In this document: positions 1 to 9,270 of the stretch, one piece after another
Layout: each line of letters opens with the position of its first letter
Numbering within the stretch: position 1 is the stretch's first letter
DNA from: SIG435 sp045530725
Lineage (GTDB): Bacteria; Bacillota; Clostridia; UMGS1810
Direction: 5' to 3'
NCBI GenBank assembly: GCA_045530725.1
Contig: JAZSCT010000014.1
Span: 11,283 to 75,282 of the forward strand
Length of the DNA stretch: 64,000 nt
The notes under the pieces: generated by a model
Told to the model about the DNA's origin: nothing
Seen by the model: the letters and a program-made list of their open reading frames with translations, nothing else
Databases searched by the model: none
Position numbers and translations under genes: made by a program

Positions 1-1
1 T

Positions 2-892
2 GTTGCTAATATGAAAGATGGCGATGTAGTTCTCCTCGAAAACACAAGATACAGAAAAGAAGAAACTAAGAATATCGAAACATTCTCAAAAGAACTTGCA
101 TCATTGGCAGAAGTATATGTAAACGATGCTTTTGGTTCTGCACACAGAGCACATTGCTCAACTGCAGGTGTTACAGATTATATTGATACATGCGTATCAG
201 GTTACCTTATGGGCAAAGAACTTCAGTTCCTTGGCGGTGCTGTAGAAAACCCTGAAAGACCTTTCGTTGCTATCCTTGGCGGTGCAAAGGTTGCTGACAA
301 ACTTAACGTTATCTCCAACCTCCTTGAAAAGTGCGACACACTTATCATCGGTGGTGGTATGGCTTATACATTTGCAAAGGCTAAAGGCCTTGAAATCGGT
401 ACATCACTTGTTGATGACGAAAAACTTGACTACTGTAAGGAAATGATGGCAAAAGCTGAAAAACTCGGCAAAAAACTTCTTCTTCCTATCGACACAGTTA
501 TCACAAAGTCTTTCCCTGATCCAATCGATGCAGAAATTGAAGTTAAGACTGTTGATGCAGACAAGATCCCTGCAGACATGATGGGACTTGATATCGGCGA
601 AAAGACAAGAGAACTCTTCGCATCAGAAGTTAAGAATGCTAAGACTGTTGTATGGAACGGACCTATGGGTGTATTCGAAAACCCAATTCTTGCAAAGGGT
701 ACAATGGCAGTTGCCAAGGCTCTTGCAGATACAGATGCTACTACAGTTATCGGTGGCGGTGACTCTGCTGCTGCTGTAAATCAACTTGGATTCGCTAAAG
801 AAATGTCTCACATTTCTACAGGCGGCGGTGCTTCACTTGAATTCCTCGAAGGTAAGGAACTTCCGGGCGTTGCATGTCTTAACGACAAATAA
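2..892 (+). CDS. pgk: Phosphoglycerate kinase, C-terminal part
   Basis: This cytoplasmic glycolytic enzyme transfers phosphate between 1,3-bisphosphoglycerate and ADP. The gene is cut by the window edge: the frame is open from base 2, and about the first quarter of the roughly 395-residue family length is missing. Visible family marks are [11 protein letters not shown] near the start, the GGAKVADK segment, the GGGMAYTF nucleotide-domain motif, [10 protein letters not shown] and the C-terminal GGGDSAAAV / [13 protein letters not shown] phosphate-binding loop. It is followed 29 bases later by tpiA, and gpmI lies beyond, so it belongs to a lower-glycolysis operon, presumably with gap upstream of the window. 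The Met at base 11 is internal, not a start. Confidence 0.97.
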   Translation, partial: VANMKDGDVVLLENTRYRKEETKNIETFSKELASLAEVYVNDAFGSAHRAHCSTAGVTDYIDTCVSGYLMGKELQFLGGAVENPERPFVAILGGAKVADKLNVISNLLEKCDTLIIGGGMAYTFAKAKGLEIGTSLVDDEKLDYCKEMMAKAEKLGKKLLLPIDTVITKSFPDPIDAEIEVKTVDADKIPADMMGLDIGEKTRELFASEVKNAKTVVWNGPMGVFENPILAKGTMAVAKALADTDATTVIGGGDSAAAVNQLGFAKEMSHISTGGGASLEFLEGKELPGVACLNDK

Positions 893-921
893 TATTACTT
901 AATATAACGGAGGACATTACA

Positions 922-1668
922 ATGAGAAAAATCGTAGTTGCAGGTAACTGGAAAATGAACAAGACTCCTGCAGAAACAACTGCTCTTATCAATGAACTTA
1001 AACCACTTGTAAAGGATAGCGCTACAGATGTAGTAGTTTGTGTTCCTTTTACAAACCTTTATGCTGCAGTAGAAGCATGTAAGGGTTCAAATATAAAGGT
1101 TGGCGCACAGAATATGTACTTTGAAGAAAGCGGCGCTTACACAGGTGAAATCGCTCCTTCAATGCTTACAGAACTTGGTGTTGAATACGTTATCATCGGT
1201 CATTCAGAAAGAAGACAGTACTTCGCTGAAACAGATGAAACTGTAAATAAAAAGGTTATCAAAGCATTTGAACACAAACTTATTCCTATCATTTGTGTTG
1301 GTGAATCATTGGAAGAAAGAGAACAGGGCGTTACATTTGAAATTGTTGCAAAACAGACAAAGGTTGCTCTCGGCTCTCTCAGCGCTGATCAGGTGAAGAG
1401 CCTTATCATCGCTTACGAACCAATCTGGGCTATCGGCACAGGCAAAACTGCTACAAGTGATCAGGCTCAGGAAGTTTGTGCAGTAATCAGAAAGACTGTT
1501 TGCGATGTATTCGGCAAGGATGCCGCAGACAAAGTTACAATTCAGTACGGCGGAAGTGTTAAGGCTTCAAACGCTGCAGAACTCTTCGCAAAAGAAGATA
1601 TCGACGGTGGTCTTATCGGCGGTGCTTCACTTAAGGCTGAAGACTTTAACGGTATCGTTAACTACTAA
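922..1668 (+). CDS. tpiA: Triosephosphate isomerase
   Basis: This 248-residue enzyme interconverts dihydroxyacetone phosphate and glyceraldehyde 3-phosphate. All catalytic landmarks of the TIM barrel are visible: the N-terminal NWKMN (catalytic Lys), IIGHSERR (catalytic His) and [14 protein letters not shown] (catalytic Glu plus flexible loop 6), followed by the IQYGGSVK and GGLIGGASL phosphate-binding loops. Length is typical of the family. The start is set by a GGAGGA ribosome site about 8 bases upstream. It lies between pgk and gpmI and is closed by a strong stem-loop at 1683-1720. Confidence 0.98.
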   Translation: MRKIVVAGNWKMNKTPAETTALINELKPLVKDSATDVVVCVPFTNLYAAVEACKGSNIKVGAQNMYFEESGAYTGEIAPSMLTELGVEYVIIGHSERRQYFAETDETVNKKVIKAFEHKLIPIICVGESLEEREQGVTFEIVAKQTKVALGSLSADQVKSLIIAYEPIWAIGTGKTATSDQAQEVCAVIRKTVCDVFGKDAADKVTIQYGGSVKASNAAELFAKEDIDGGLIGGASLKAEDFNGIVNY

Positions 1669-1682
1669 TTTTAAAAATTATT

Positions 1683-1720
1683 AATTTCGCCGCATAAATC
1701 TATAATGCGGCGAAATTTTT
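1683..1720 (+). terminator. Intrinsic terminator after tpiA
   Basis: A perfect 13-bp stem (arms 1683-1695 and 1705-1717, core TTCGCCGCAT) encloses a 9-base loop and runs into a U tract. gpmI starts only 16 bases later with no obvious promoter in between, so it may act as an attenuator that lowers gpmI expression relative to pgk-tpiA. Confidence 0.85.
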
Positions 1721-1735
1721 GAAAGGAAGATAAAA

Positions 1736-3253
1736 ATGGCAAAAAAACCGGTAGTTCTTGCTATTCTTGACGGATACGGCTTGAGCGATTACAAAGAAGG
1801 TAATGCAGTATTATCTGCTAATACTCCAAACCTTGATAGATTTATGAAAGAATACCCAAATACCATTATCAAAGCAAGCGGTATGGATGTTGGTCTCCCT
1901 GAGGGACAGATGGGCAACAGCGAAGTTGGTCACACAAATATCGGTGCAGGAAGAATCGTATATCAGGAACTTACAAGAATCACAAAAGCGATTTCTGACG
2001 GGGATTTCTTTGAGAATGAAGCATTCCTTAATGCTTGTAAAAACTGCAAGGAAAATGACTCTGCACTTCATCTTATGGGACTTATGTCTGATGGTGGTGT
2101 ACATTCACATCTTACACACCTTTTCGGACTTATAGAACTTGCAAAGAGAAACGGACTTACAAAAGTATTCGTTCATTGCTTTATGGACGGTAGAGACGTA
2201 TCTCCTACATCAGGTGCAGGTTTTGTAGCAGAACTTCAGGCTAAGATGAAAGAAATCGGTGTTGGTAAAGTGGCTACAGTAATGGGACGTTACTATGCTA
2301 TGGACAGAGACAACAGATGGGAGAGAGTAGAACAGGCTTACAATGCTATTGTCAACGGTATCGGTGTAAAAACTGATGATCCTGTTAAGGCTATCGAAGA
2401 CTCCTATGCAAAAGAAGTTACTGACGAATTCATCGTTCCTACAGTATGCTTGGAAGATGGCAAACTCAAAGAGAATGATTCTGTGATATTTTTCAATTTC
2501 CGACCTGACCGTGCAAGAGAAATCACAAGAACAATTGTTGATACAGAGTTTAATGGATTTGAAAGAAAGTTTTTTAAGACATATTATGTATGTTTCACAC
2601 AGTATGATGCTACAATGCCAAATGTAGATGTAGCATTTAAGCCACAGACATTGGTTAACACATACGGCGAATATCTTTCTGACCTTGGTAAGACTCAGTT
2701 AAGAATTGCGGAGACAGAAAAGTACGCACACGTTACATTCTTCTTCAATGGCGGTGTGGAAAAGCCTTACGAAGGTGAAGACAGAATCCTTGTTCCTTCA
2801 CCAAAGGTAGCAACATATGATCTTCAGCCTGAAATGAGCGCATATCTTGTTGCAGAGAAGGTATGTGAAGCAATCGAATCAGGAAAATATGATTCTATTA
2901 TCTTAAACTTTGCAAACTGTGATATGGTAGGACATACAGGTATTATGGATGCTGCTATCAAGGCTGTTGAAACAGTTGATGAATGTATGGGAAAAGTGGC
3001 AGAATCTGTTCTTAAAGTAGATGGTGTTGTTCTTATTACTGCAGACCATGGTAATGCAGAACAGATGATCGATCCTGAAGACGGAAGCGTCTTTACTGCA
3101 CATTCAACAAATGTGGTACCACTTATCGTTCTCGGTGCAGGAGATATTACCTTGAAGGAAGGCAGACTTGCAGACCTTACACCTACAATGCTTGATATTA
3201 TGAATATTAACAAACCTTCAGAAATGACAGGGGAAAGTCTTATTGTAAAATAA
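1736..3253 (+). CDS. gpmI: 2,3-bisphosphoglycerate-independent phosphoglycerate mutase
   Basis: This cytoplasmic Mn2+-dependent enzyme interconverts 3- and 2-phosphoglycerate. The 505-residue length is typical. The alkaline-phosphatase-like metal site is visible: the N-terminal DGYGLSD, the phospho-Ser motif GQMGNSEVGH near residue 62, MGRYYAMDRDNRW, FFNFRPDRAREITR and the C-terminal TADHGNAEQM / TAHSTNVVP metal ligands. A GAAAGGAAG ribosome site precedes the ATG. It follows pgk-tpiA but is separated from them by a strong stem-loop. Confidence 0.98.
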   Translation: MAKKPVVLAILDGYGLSDYKEGNAVLSANTPNLDRFMKEYPNTIIKASGMDVGLPEGQMGNSEVGHTNIGAGRIVYQELTRITKAISDGDFFENEAFLNACKNCKENDSALHLMGLMSDGGVHSHLTHLFGLIELAKRNGLTKVFVHCFMDGRDVSPTSGAGFVAELQAKMKEIGVGKVATVMGRYYAMDRDNRWERVEQAYNAIVNGIGVKTDDPVKAIEDSYAKEVTDEFIVPTVCLEDGKLKENDSVIFFNFRPDRAREITRTIVDTEFNGFERKFFKTYYVCFTQYDATMPNVDVAFKPQTLVNTYGEYLSDLGKTQLRIAETEKYAHVTFFFNGGVEKPYEGEDRILVPSPKVATYDLQPEMSAYLVAEKVCEAIESGKYDSIILNFANCDMVGHTGIMDAAIKAVETVDECMGKVAESVLKVDGVVLITADHGNAEQMIDPEDGSVFTAHSTNVVPLIVLGAGDITLKEGRLADLTPTMLDIMNINKPSEMTGESLIVK

Positions 3254-3273
3254 ATTGAATGTATTTATTTTAG

Positions 3274-3305
3274 AAACTGTCCGTATTTTGCGGACAGTTT
3301 TTTTC
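3274..3305 (+). terminator. Intrinsic terminator after gpmI
   Basis: A perfect 10-bp stem (3274-3283 AAACTGTCCG with 3291-3300) has a 7-base loop and is followed by a seven-T run. It lies inside the last codons of the AraC remnant on the opposite strand. Confidence 0.9.
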
Positions 3306-3371
3306 TTTGTATTCATTGGGAGTTTGTCCGAACTGTTTTTTGAATCGCTTTATAAAATAAGTTGATTTTAC

Positions 3372-3400
3372 TTTATCCCCATAATTACAAATTGTATAAT
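3372..3400 (+). promoter_or_regulatory. Possible sigma-A promoter for the PTS gene
   Basis: A perfect TATAAT (3395-3400) lies 17 bases after a weak -35 (TTTATC). The -35 match is poor, so this is tentative. It is the only -10 candidate between the gpmI terminator and the PTS gene. Confidence 0.4.
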
Positions 3401-3464
3401 TAATGTATCAAATTTTCCAATAAAGATAATAATAACTACAAAATCTTTTTATAGGAGAATTGAT

Positions 3465-5570
3465 ATGAAGGATAAAGTATTCGGAGTATTACAAAGGATT
3501 GGCCGTTCCTTTATGCTCCCCATAGCCCTTCTTCCTGTTGCAGGGTTGTTTCTTGGAATAGGAAGTTCATTTACAAATGAAACTATGCTTAATGCATACA
3601 ATCTTACATGGCTTATATATCCGGGAAGTATTATCTATACGGTACTGGACATTCTTTCCAAGGCAGGAAGTGCGGTATTTGACAACCTTGCACTTCTTTT
3701 TGCAATGGGTGTTGCAATCGGTATGGCGAAGAGAGAAAAGGAAGTAGCGGCTCTCTCTGCAGTAATCGCATATCTTATTATGAATACTGCTATAAGTGCC
3801 CTTATTACTGCCTATGGCGGAGTTGGAGCCATGGCGGACAATACCACCACATCCATGCTTGGTATCACAACTCTTCAGATGGGTGTATTTGGCGGTATTA
3901 TAGTAGGTCTCGGTGTGGCGGCACTTCACAATAGGTTTTACAAAATCGAACTGCACCAGACGTTGTCATTTTTTAGCGGTACAAGATTTGTTCCTATCAT
4001 TAGTTCAATAGTATATCTTGGTGTAGGTATATTGATGTTTTATATCTGGCCCATTGTTCAGAGAGGTATTTCCTGGCTTGGAAATCTTGTGCTTGGCTCA
4101 GGATATTTCGGCACCTGGATATACGGTACAATCGAGAGAGCCCTTATTCCCTTTGGTCTTCATCATGTATTCTATATTCCATTCTGGCAGACAGCACTTG
4201 GCGGTACAGCAGTAATCGACGGAAATATAGTAAACGGTGCGCAGAATATCTTCTTTGCAGAACTTGCATCAAAGAGTACACAGGTTTTCTCTGTTTCTGC
4301 CACAAGATTTATGTCGGGTAAATTCCCATTTATGATTTTTGGTTTAGCCGGTGCAGCCATTGCAATGTATAAGACCGCTCATCCAAAGAAGAGAAAAGTG
4401 GTAGGAAGTCTTCTTCTGTCTGCTACGCTTACTTCTATTCTCACAGGTATCACAGAACCAATAGAGTTCACATTTTTATTTGTAGCACCTGTTATGTATG
4501 TGGTGCACTCAATTCTTGCAGGTCTTTCTTATATGCTTATGCATATCCTTGGAGTAGGAGTAGGGATGACTTTTTCAGGAGGTCTTATTGACTTATTCCT
4601 CTTTGGCATACTTCAGGGCAATGCAAAGACAAACTGGATATGGATTGTAGTGGTAGGTCTCATATATTTTGTACTGTATTACTTTATATTTAAGATTATG
4701 ATAGAAAAACTTGACTTAAAGACTCCCGGACGTGACCTTGAAGAAGGAGAAGTGAAACTTTATACAAGAAAAGATGTAAATGAGAGAAAAAAGAATAAGT
4801 CTCAGGACTTTTCACAGAGCCGCCTTATCTTAAAAGGACTTGGCGGAAAAGAAAATATCTCTGATATCGACTGTTGTGCAACAAGATTAAGAATCACAGT
4901 AAATGATGCGGCACTTGTGAAGGATGAATATCTGAAACAAAGCGGTGCATCGGGAGTGATACACAAGGGGCTTGGCGTACAGGTAATATACGGACCACAG
5001 GTATCTGTGATTAAGTCCAATTTTGAAGACTATCTTGATACAGACGAATCAGATACTGTTGTATCGGATGTGGTACTTGATAGAGAAGAAGTGAGCATAG
5101 ATGAAAAAAAGACCATGAAACAAACTGAGATGTTTTCTCATGCATCAGGCAAGGCAATTCCTTTGAGTAAAGTAAATGATGAGGCATTTTCTTCAGGGGT
5201 TCTGGGAAAAGGTGTTGCTGTAGAGCCTGTGGAAGGGAAACTCTACTCTCCCTGTGACGGTATAGTAGAAAATATCTACGATACAAACCATGCTCTGACA
5301 ATTCTTTCTGATGATGGAGCAGAAGTGCTTCTTCATATCGGTATAGATACTGTTAAACTTAAGGGTAAGTATTTTAGTCCCCATATAAAGAGCGATTCTA
5401 AGGTAAAGAAAGGCGACCTTCTCATATCCTTTGATATAGCAAAAATCAAGAAGGCAGGTTATCAGGTCACAATACCTCTTATCATTTGCAACAGCGATGA
5501 TTACAATGAAATTACACAAGTGAAATCGGGAACAATCAATCAGGGAGAAAGACTGCTCAGTCTTGAATAG
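3465..5570 (+). CDS. PTS glucose/N-acetylglucosamine-type transporter, EIICBA
   Basis: This 701-residue membrane protein imports and phosphorylates a hexose. The domain order is EIIC (residues 1-420, many membrane segments, GITEPIEFTFLFVAP substrate motif), EIIB (about 440-525, phospho-Cys in DIDCCATRLR) and EIIA (about 565-690, phospho-His in LLHIGIDTV). The arrangement places it in the glucose family (PtsG/NagE/MalX group). The exact sugar cannot be read from the sequence. A TAGGAGAA site precedes the ATG. It sits between lower glycolysis genes and a purine operon, has its own terminator, and carries an AraC-regulator relic upstream. Confidence 0.93.
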   Translation: MKDKVFGVLQRIGRSFMLPIALLPVAGLFLGIGSSFTNETMLNAYNLTWLIYPGSIIYTVLDILSKAGSAVFDNLALLFAMGVAIGMAKREKEVAALSAVIAYLIMNTAISALITAYGGVGAMADNTTTSMLGITTLQMGVFGGIIVGLGVAALHNRFYKIELHQTLSFFSGTRFVPIISSIVYLGVGILMFYIWPIVQRGISWLGNLVLGSGYFGTWIYGTIERALIPFGLHHVFYIPFWQTALGGTAVIDGNIVNGAQNIFFAELASKSTQVFSVSATRFMSGKFPFMIFGLAGAAIAMYKTAHPKKRKVVGSLLLSATLTSILTGITEPIEFTFLFVAPVMYVVHSILAGLSYMLMHILGVGVGMTFSGGLIDLFLFGILQGNAKTNWIWIVVVGLIYFVLYYFIFKIMIEKLDLKTPGRDLEEGEVKLYTRKDVNERKKNKSQDFSQSRLILKGLGGKENISDIDCCATRLRITVNDAALVKDEYLKQSGASGVIHKGLGVQVIYGPQVSVIKSNFEDYLDTDESDTVVSDVVLDREEVSIDEKKTMKQTEMFSHASGKAIPLSKVNDEAFSSGVLGKGVAVEPVEGKLYSPCDGIVENIYDTNHALTILSDDGAEVLLHIGIDTVKLKGKYFSPHIKSDSKVKKGDLLISFDIAKIKKAGYQVTIPLIICNSDDYNEITQVKSGTINQGERLLSLE

Positions 5571-5577
5571 TTTTTAT

Positions 5578-5613
5578 ATAAGGTGCGAAAGGATTTTTTC
5601 GCACCTTATTTTT
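5578..5613 (+). terminator. Intrinsic terminator after PTS gene
   Basis: A 13-bp perfect stem (5578-5590 with 5597-5609, core AAGGTGCGAAA) with a 6-base loop is followed by TTTTT. It separates the PTS gene from the xpt promoter. Confidence 0.9.
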
Positions 5614-5658
5614 GCTTTATTATTGCAAAAAAATGGTGTCAAATTTTGGATTGATTTG

Positions 5659-5687
5659 TTGACTTTTATAATATCATATGCTATACT
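5659..5687 (+). promoter_or_regulatory. Sigma-A promoter of the xpt/purine uptake operon
   Basis: TTGACT (5659-5664), a 17-base spacer and TATACT (5682-5687) form a near-consensus promoter. Only about 40 bases separate the predicted transcript start from the xpt start. There is therefore no room for the purine riboswitch that often controls xpt in Bacillota. Confidence 0.8.
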
Positions 5688-5733
5688 TTTTTTATATGAA
5701 AGGGTGTATATTCTGAATGAGAGGAGAATCCGT

Positions 5734-6306
5734 TTGAAAGCATTGGAAGAAAAAATCCTTAAAGAAGGCAAAGTTTTGCCCGGAAACATTCTCAAAGTTG
5801 ACTGCTTTTTGAATCATTGTCTAGATGTTTCTTTCCTTGTGGAAATGGGAAAAGAAATCGCAGAACTTTACAAAAATGATTCTGTAAATAAGATTCTCAC
5901 TATTGAAACATCGGGCATTCCTATTGCATTTGCCGCAGCACAGTATATGAATGTGCCTGTAGTTTTTGCAAAGAAAAATAAATCAGGCAATATTTCCGAT
6001 GATGTGTATTCATCAAGAGTTACATCTTTTACAAAGAAAAATGTGTATGATGCAATTGTAAGCAAAGATTTTCTTTGTGCAGATGACAATGTGCTTATTA
6101 TCGATGATTTCCTTGCAAAGGGAAATGCTTTAACAGGTCTTATCGATATTGTAGGTCAGGCGGGGGCATCATATGCAGGTTGTGCAATCGCTATAGAAAA
6201 AGGATTTCAGGGTGGCGGAGATGACTTAAGACAGAAGGGGATAAGAGTGGATTCTCTCGCAATAGTTGAAGAGATGTCAGAAGATTCCCTTACGTTCCGC
6301 AGATAA
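5734..6306 (+). CDS. xpt: Xanthine phosphoribosyltransferase
   Basis: This enzyme salvages xanthine with PRPP to give XMP. The protein matches the Xpt family throughout: KALEEKILKEGKVLPG at the N-terminus, KVDCFLNH, TIETSGIPIA, VVFAKKNKS, the PRPP-binding loop NVLIIDDFLAKGNAL, and AIEKGFQGGGDDL. I start it at the TTG at 5734, which follows GAGGAG by 8 bases and gives 190 residues, close to the family's 194. The longer upstream reading runs through the promoter. It heads an operon with a BMP-type ABC importer, pointing to linked purine uptake and salvage. Confidence 0.93.
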   Translation: MKALEEKILKEGKVLPGNILKVDCFLNHCLDVSFLVEMGKEIAELYKNDSVNKILTIETSGIPIAFAAAQYMNVPVVFAKKNKSGNISDDVYSSRVTSFTKKNVYDAIVSKDFLCADDNVLIIDDFLAKGNALTGLIDIVGQAGASYAGCAIAIEKGFQGGGDDLRQKGIRVDSLAIVEEMSEDSLTFRR

Positions 6307-6367
6307 TTATTTTGATGTAAATTTTTATTTACATAAATATTTTGCCATTAGGCAGGAGGTTATCAAA

Positions 6368-7579
6368 ATGAGAAAAATTATTTCACTTCTATTGGTTGCT
6401 GTTATGCTTGTTGCATCAGTATGCATGCTTTCATCATGTGGAGAACCCAAGGAAACCGTAAGCAGCGATTTTAAGATCGGCTTTATTTTCCTTCATGATG
6501 AAAACTCAACTTACGACAAGAACTTCCTTGACGCTGCAGAAGCGGCTACAGAAGAACTGGGTCTTAGTGCTGATCAGGTAATATTCAAGACAAATATTCC
6601 TGAAGGTAACGAATGTTACGAAGCTGCTGCTGACCTTGCTGACCAGGGTTGTAACGTAGTATTTGCAAACAGTTTCGGTCATGAGCCTTATATCCTTAAG
6701 GCTGCTAAAGAATTCCCTGAAGTTCAGTTCTGTCATGCTACAGGTACAACTGCTCATACAGAAAAACTCCCTAACTTCCACAATGCATTTGCTTCTATCT
6801 ACGAAGGCAGATTCCTCGCAGGTATTGCTGCAGGTCTCAAACTCAACGAAATGATCGAAGCAGGTAAGATCACAGCAGATCAGGCAAAAATGGGTTATGT
6901 AGGTGCTTATACATATGCTGAAGTTATTTCAGGTTACACATCTTTCTACCTTGGTGCTAAATCTGTTTGCCCATCTGTAACAATGGAAGTTCAGTTTACA
7001 GGAAGTTGGTATGACGAAGCATTGGAAAAAGAAGCTGCTACAAAACTTCTTTCAAACAACTGTGTACTTATCAGTCAGCATGCTGACTCTATGGGTGCTC
7101 CTACTGCTTGTGAAAATGCAGGCGTTCCAAACGTTTCTTACAATGGTAGCACAGAAGCTGCTTGTCCAAACACATTTATTGTTTCTTCAAGAATTGACTG
7201 GGCACCATACTTCAAATATATCATTAATTCAGCAGTAAAGGGTGAAGAAATCGCTCTCGACTGGTGCGAAGGTTTTGAAGCAGGCTCTGTAAAACTTACA
7301 GATGTAAACGAAAAGGCTGCTGCAAAGGGTACAAAAGAAGCTATCGAAGATGCTAAGGCAAAACTTATCTCCGGTGAAATCAAAGTATTTGATACAGCAA
7401 CATTTACTGTAGATGGCAAGAAACTTGACTCTTACCTTGCAGACGTTGACACAGATGCCGCTTACGAAAAGGATACAGAAGTTATCGCAGATGGTTACTT
7501 CCACGAATCTGAATATCGTTCAGCTCCTTACTTCGACCTTCAGATTGATGGTATTACATTGTTGAACAGCATGTTCTAA
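6368..7579 (+). CDS. BMP-family purine/nucleoside-binding lipoprotein
   Basis: This is the extracellular substrate-binding lipoprotein of an ABC importer of the BmpA/PnrA (Med, PF02608) family. A lipoprotein signal peptide ends in the lipobox LSSC (Cys about residue 19). The mature part has the family features KIGFIFLHDENSTYDKNF, GCNVVFANSFGHE, ATGTTAHTEKLPNF, ASIYEGRFLAGIAAGLK and MGYVGAYTYAEVISGYTSF. Start at 6368 is chosen from AGGAGG eight bases upstream, giving 403 residues. It sits between xpt and the ATPase/permease genes, so a purine base or nucleoside is the probable ligand, though the exact one is not readable. Confidence 0.92.
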   Translation: MRKIISLLLVAVMLVASVCMLSSCGEPKETVSSDFKIGFIFLHDENSTYDKNFLDAAEAATEELGLSADQVIFKTNIPEGNECYEAAADLADQGCNVVFANSFGHEPYILKAAKEFPEVQFCHATGTTAHTEKLPNFHNAFASIYEGRFLAGIAAGLKLNEMIEAGKITADQAKMGYVGAYTYAEVISGYTSFYLGAKSVCPSVTMEVQFTGSWYDEALEKEAATKLLSNNCVLISQHADSMGAPTACENAGVPNVSYNGSTEAACPNTFIVSSRIDWAPYFKYIINSAVKGEEIALDWCEGFEAGSVKLTDVNEKAAAKGTKEAIEDAKAKLISGEIKVFDTATFTVDGKKLDSYLADVDTDAAYEKDTEVIADGYFHESEYRSAPYFDLQIDGITLLNSMF

Positions 7580-7590
7580 TATGCTTTATG

Positions 7591-7625
7591 GGGGTTGTAA
7601 ATTCTTTTACAACCCCTGTTATTTT
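7591..7625 (+). terminator. Stem-loop terminator inside the purine operon
   Basis: An 11-bp perfect stem (7591-7601 GGGGTTGTAAA with 7606-7616) with a 4-base loop is followed by TGTTATTTTT. It lies between the binding-protein gene and the ATPase gene, a usual place for partial termination that keeps binding protein in excess. Confidence 0.8.
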
Positions 7626-7641
7626 TAATTTATACATATGG

Positions 7642-7688
7642 TTTGTCCTTTTATAAGCAAAGGTGATGTGTGTTTATCAAAGGACAAA
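7642..7688 (+). repeat. Inverted repeat in the leader of the ABC ATPase gene
   Basis: TTTGTCCTTT (7642-7651) is exactly complementary to AAAGGACAAA (7679-7688), and 27 bases lie between. It follows the operon-internal terminator and ends 22 bases before the ATPase start, so it may stabilise the downstream message or bind a regulator. No known motif was recognised. Confidence 0.5.
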
Positions 7689-7710
7689 ATAATGAGAACA
7701 GGAGATAGGT

Positions 7711-9270
7711 ATGGAACAGAATATTGCTCTGGAACTAAGAAATATTACCAAGACCTTTGGAAGTGTTGTAGCAAACAACAACGTGTCTCTGAAAGTGAGA
7801 AAAGGAGAAATCCTTTCTATCCTTGGTGAAAACGGAAGCGGAAAGACTACCCTTATGAATATGGTATCAGGAATATACTATCCTGACGGAGGTCAGATGT
7901 TTATTAATGGCGAAGAAGTTGTCATTTCATCGCCAAAGGATGCATTTGATCATAAAATCGGTATGATACATCAGCATTTCAAACTTGTTGATGTGTTCAG
8001 CGCTGCAGAAAACATCGTACTTGGATTAAGCGATGAAAAAGGCTTTGATATGCCAAAGTATATCGAAAAAATCCATCAGATCACATCACAGTACGGATTT
8101 GAACTTGATCCGAATAAGAAGATTTATGAAATGTCTGTTTCAGAAAAGCAGACTGTAGAAATCATAAAAGTGCTTTTCAGAGGGGCAGATATTCTTATCC
8201 TTGATGAGCCTACTGCAGTACTTACTCCGCAGGAGACAAGGAAACTTTTCAATGTGTTAAGAAATATGAAACAGGATGGTAAAGCAATCATTATCATCAC
8301 ACACAAACTCCACGAAGTGCTTTCTATTTCTGATAATGTTACAGTTCTTCGTAAGGGTGAATATGAAGGAACAGTCAGAACAAGTGAAACAAACGAAGCA
8401 CAACTTACCGAAATGATGGTAGGTAAGAAGGTGACACTTAATATTGACAGAAGTGAACCCCAAAATGTCACAGACAGACTTATTGTAGAAAAGATAAACT
8501 GCATAAACCGTGAAGGTGTCAAAGTGCTTGATGATGTATCCTTTGAAGCACGTTCAGGAGAAATCCTGGGTATCGCAGGTATCGCAGGAAGCGGTCAGAG
8601 AGAACTTCTTGAATCTATTGCTGGGCTTCAGCATCTTGATAGCGGAAAGATTATATATCACGACCCAAAGACAGGAAACGAAGAAAACCTTCGTGACAAA
8701 ACACCGATAGAGATAAGAAATCTCGGTGTCAGACTTGCCTTTGTACCTGAAGACAGACTTGGTATGGGTCTTGTAGGTAATATGGACATTGTGGATAATA
8801 TGATGCTTCGTAGTTACAAAAAAGGCAAATCGGTATTTTTGCAGAGAAAGAAACCAAAATCTCTTGCAGAAGAAATTATCGACAGACTTGAAGTGGTTAC
8901 ACCTTCTGCCAATACTCCCGTAAGAAGACTTTCCGGAGGTAATGTACAGAAAATTCTTGTAGGAAGAGAAATTGCCTCATCACCTTCAGTTCTTATGGCG
9001 GCATATCCCGTAAGAGGACTTGATATCAATTCATCTTACACAATATACAATCTTCTTAATGAACAGAAGAAAAAGGGCGTTGCTGTTATATTTGTGGGTG
9101 AAGACCTTGATGTACTTGTAGAACTTTGTGACAGAATTCTTGTTATCGGCGGGGGAAGAGTAACTGGAATTGTAGATGCGAGAAATACAACCAAAGAAGA
9201 GATAGGACTTCTTATGACTAAATCTTCTGTAGAATCAGATGAAAGTAAAGGAGGAAACGAAGATGAGTAA
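7711..9270 (+). CDS. ABC transporter ATPase for purine/nucleoside import (NupO-like)
   Basis: This 519-residue protein is two fused ABC ATPase domains, as in sugar and nucleoside importers. Domain 1 (about 8-240) has Walker A GENGSGKTT, the degenerate signature MSVSEKQTVEI and Walker B ILILDEPTAVLTP. Domain 2 (about 260-500) has the weak P-loop GIAGSGQREL and a clean signature RRLSGGNVQKI. It couples ATP hydrolysis to the two permeases encoded next. Its stop overlaps the start of the first permease by 8 bases. Orthologous layout: Bacillus subtilis nupNOPQ (yufNOPQ). Confidence 0.94.
   Translation: MEQNIALELRNITKTFGSVVANNNVSLKVRKGEILSILGENGSGKTTLMNMVSGIYYPDGGQMFINGEEVVISSPKDAFDHKIGMIHQHFKLVDVFSAAENIVLGLSDEKGFDMPKYIEKIHQITSQYGFELDPNKKIYEMSVSEKQTVEIIKVLFRGADILILDEPTAVLTPQETRKLFNVLRNMKQDGKAIIIITHKLHEVLSISDNVTVLRKGEYEGTVRTSETNEAQLTEMMVGKKVTLNIDRSEPQNVTDRLIVEKINCINREGVKVLDDVSFEARSGEILGIAGIAGSGQRELLESIAGLQHLDSGKIIYHDPKTGNEENLRDKTPIEIRNLGVRLAFVPEDRLGMGLVGNMDIVDNMMLRSYKKGKSVFLQRKKPKSLAEEIIDRLEVVTPSANTPVRRLSGGNVQKILVGREIASSPSVLMAAYPVRGLDINSSYTIYNLLNEQKKKGVAVIFVGEDLDVLVELCDRILVIGGGRVTGIVDARNTTKEEIGLLMTKSSVESDESKGGNEDE

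Larger units (their letters stand above)
3270..3407 (-). pseudogene. Remnant of an AraC-family regulator (C-terminal tail)
   Basis: Read on the minus strand, 45 codons between an in-frame TGA (3408-3410) and a TAA (3270-3272) spell a typical AraC/XylS C-terminal helix-turn-helix tail. It includes the piece STYFIKRFKKQFGQTPNEYK, which is the classic final helix and signature. The N-terminal part of the regulator and most of the DNA-binding domain are absent. It sits directly upstream of the PTS gene, and its sequence now carries both the gpmI terminator and the likely PTS promoter. I read it as the relic of a divergently oriented sugar regulator. Confidence 0.75.

Noticed and set aside
5578..5733. 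Purine riboswitch upstream of xpt
   Set aside because: No conserved purine aptamer loops are visible, and the promoter leaves only about 40 bases before the start.
7638..7829. Small open frame overlapping the ATPase start
   Set aside because: It is out of frame with the ATPase, has no family features and no ribosome site.
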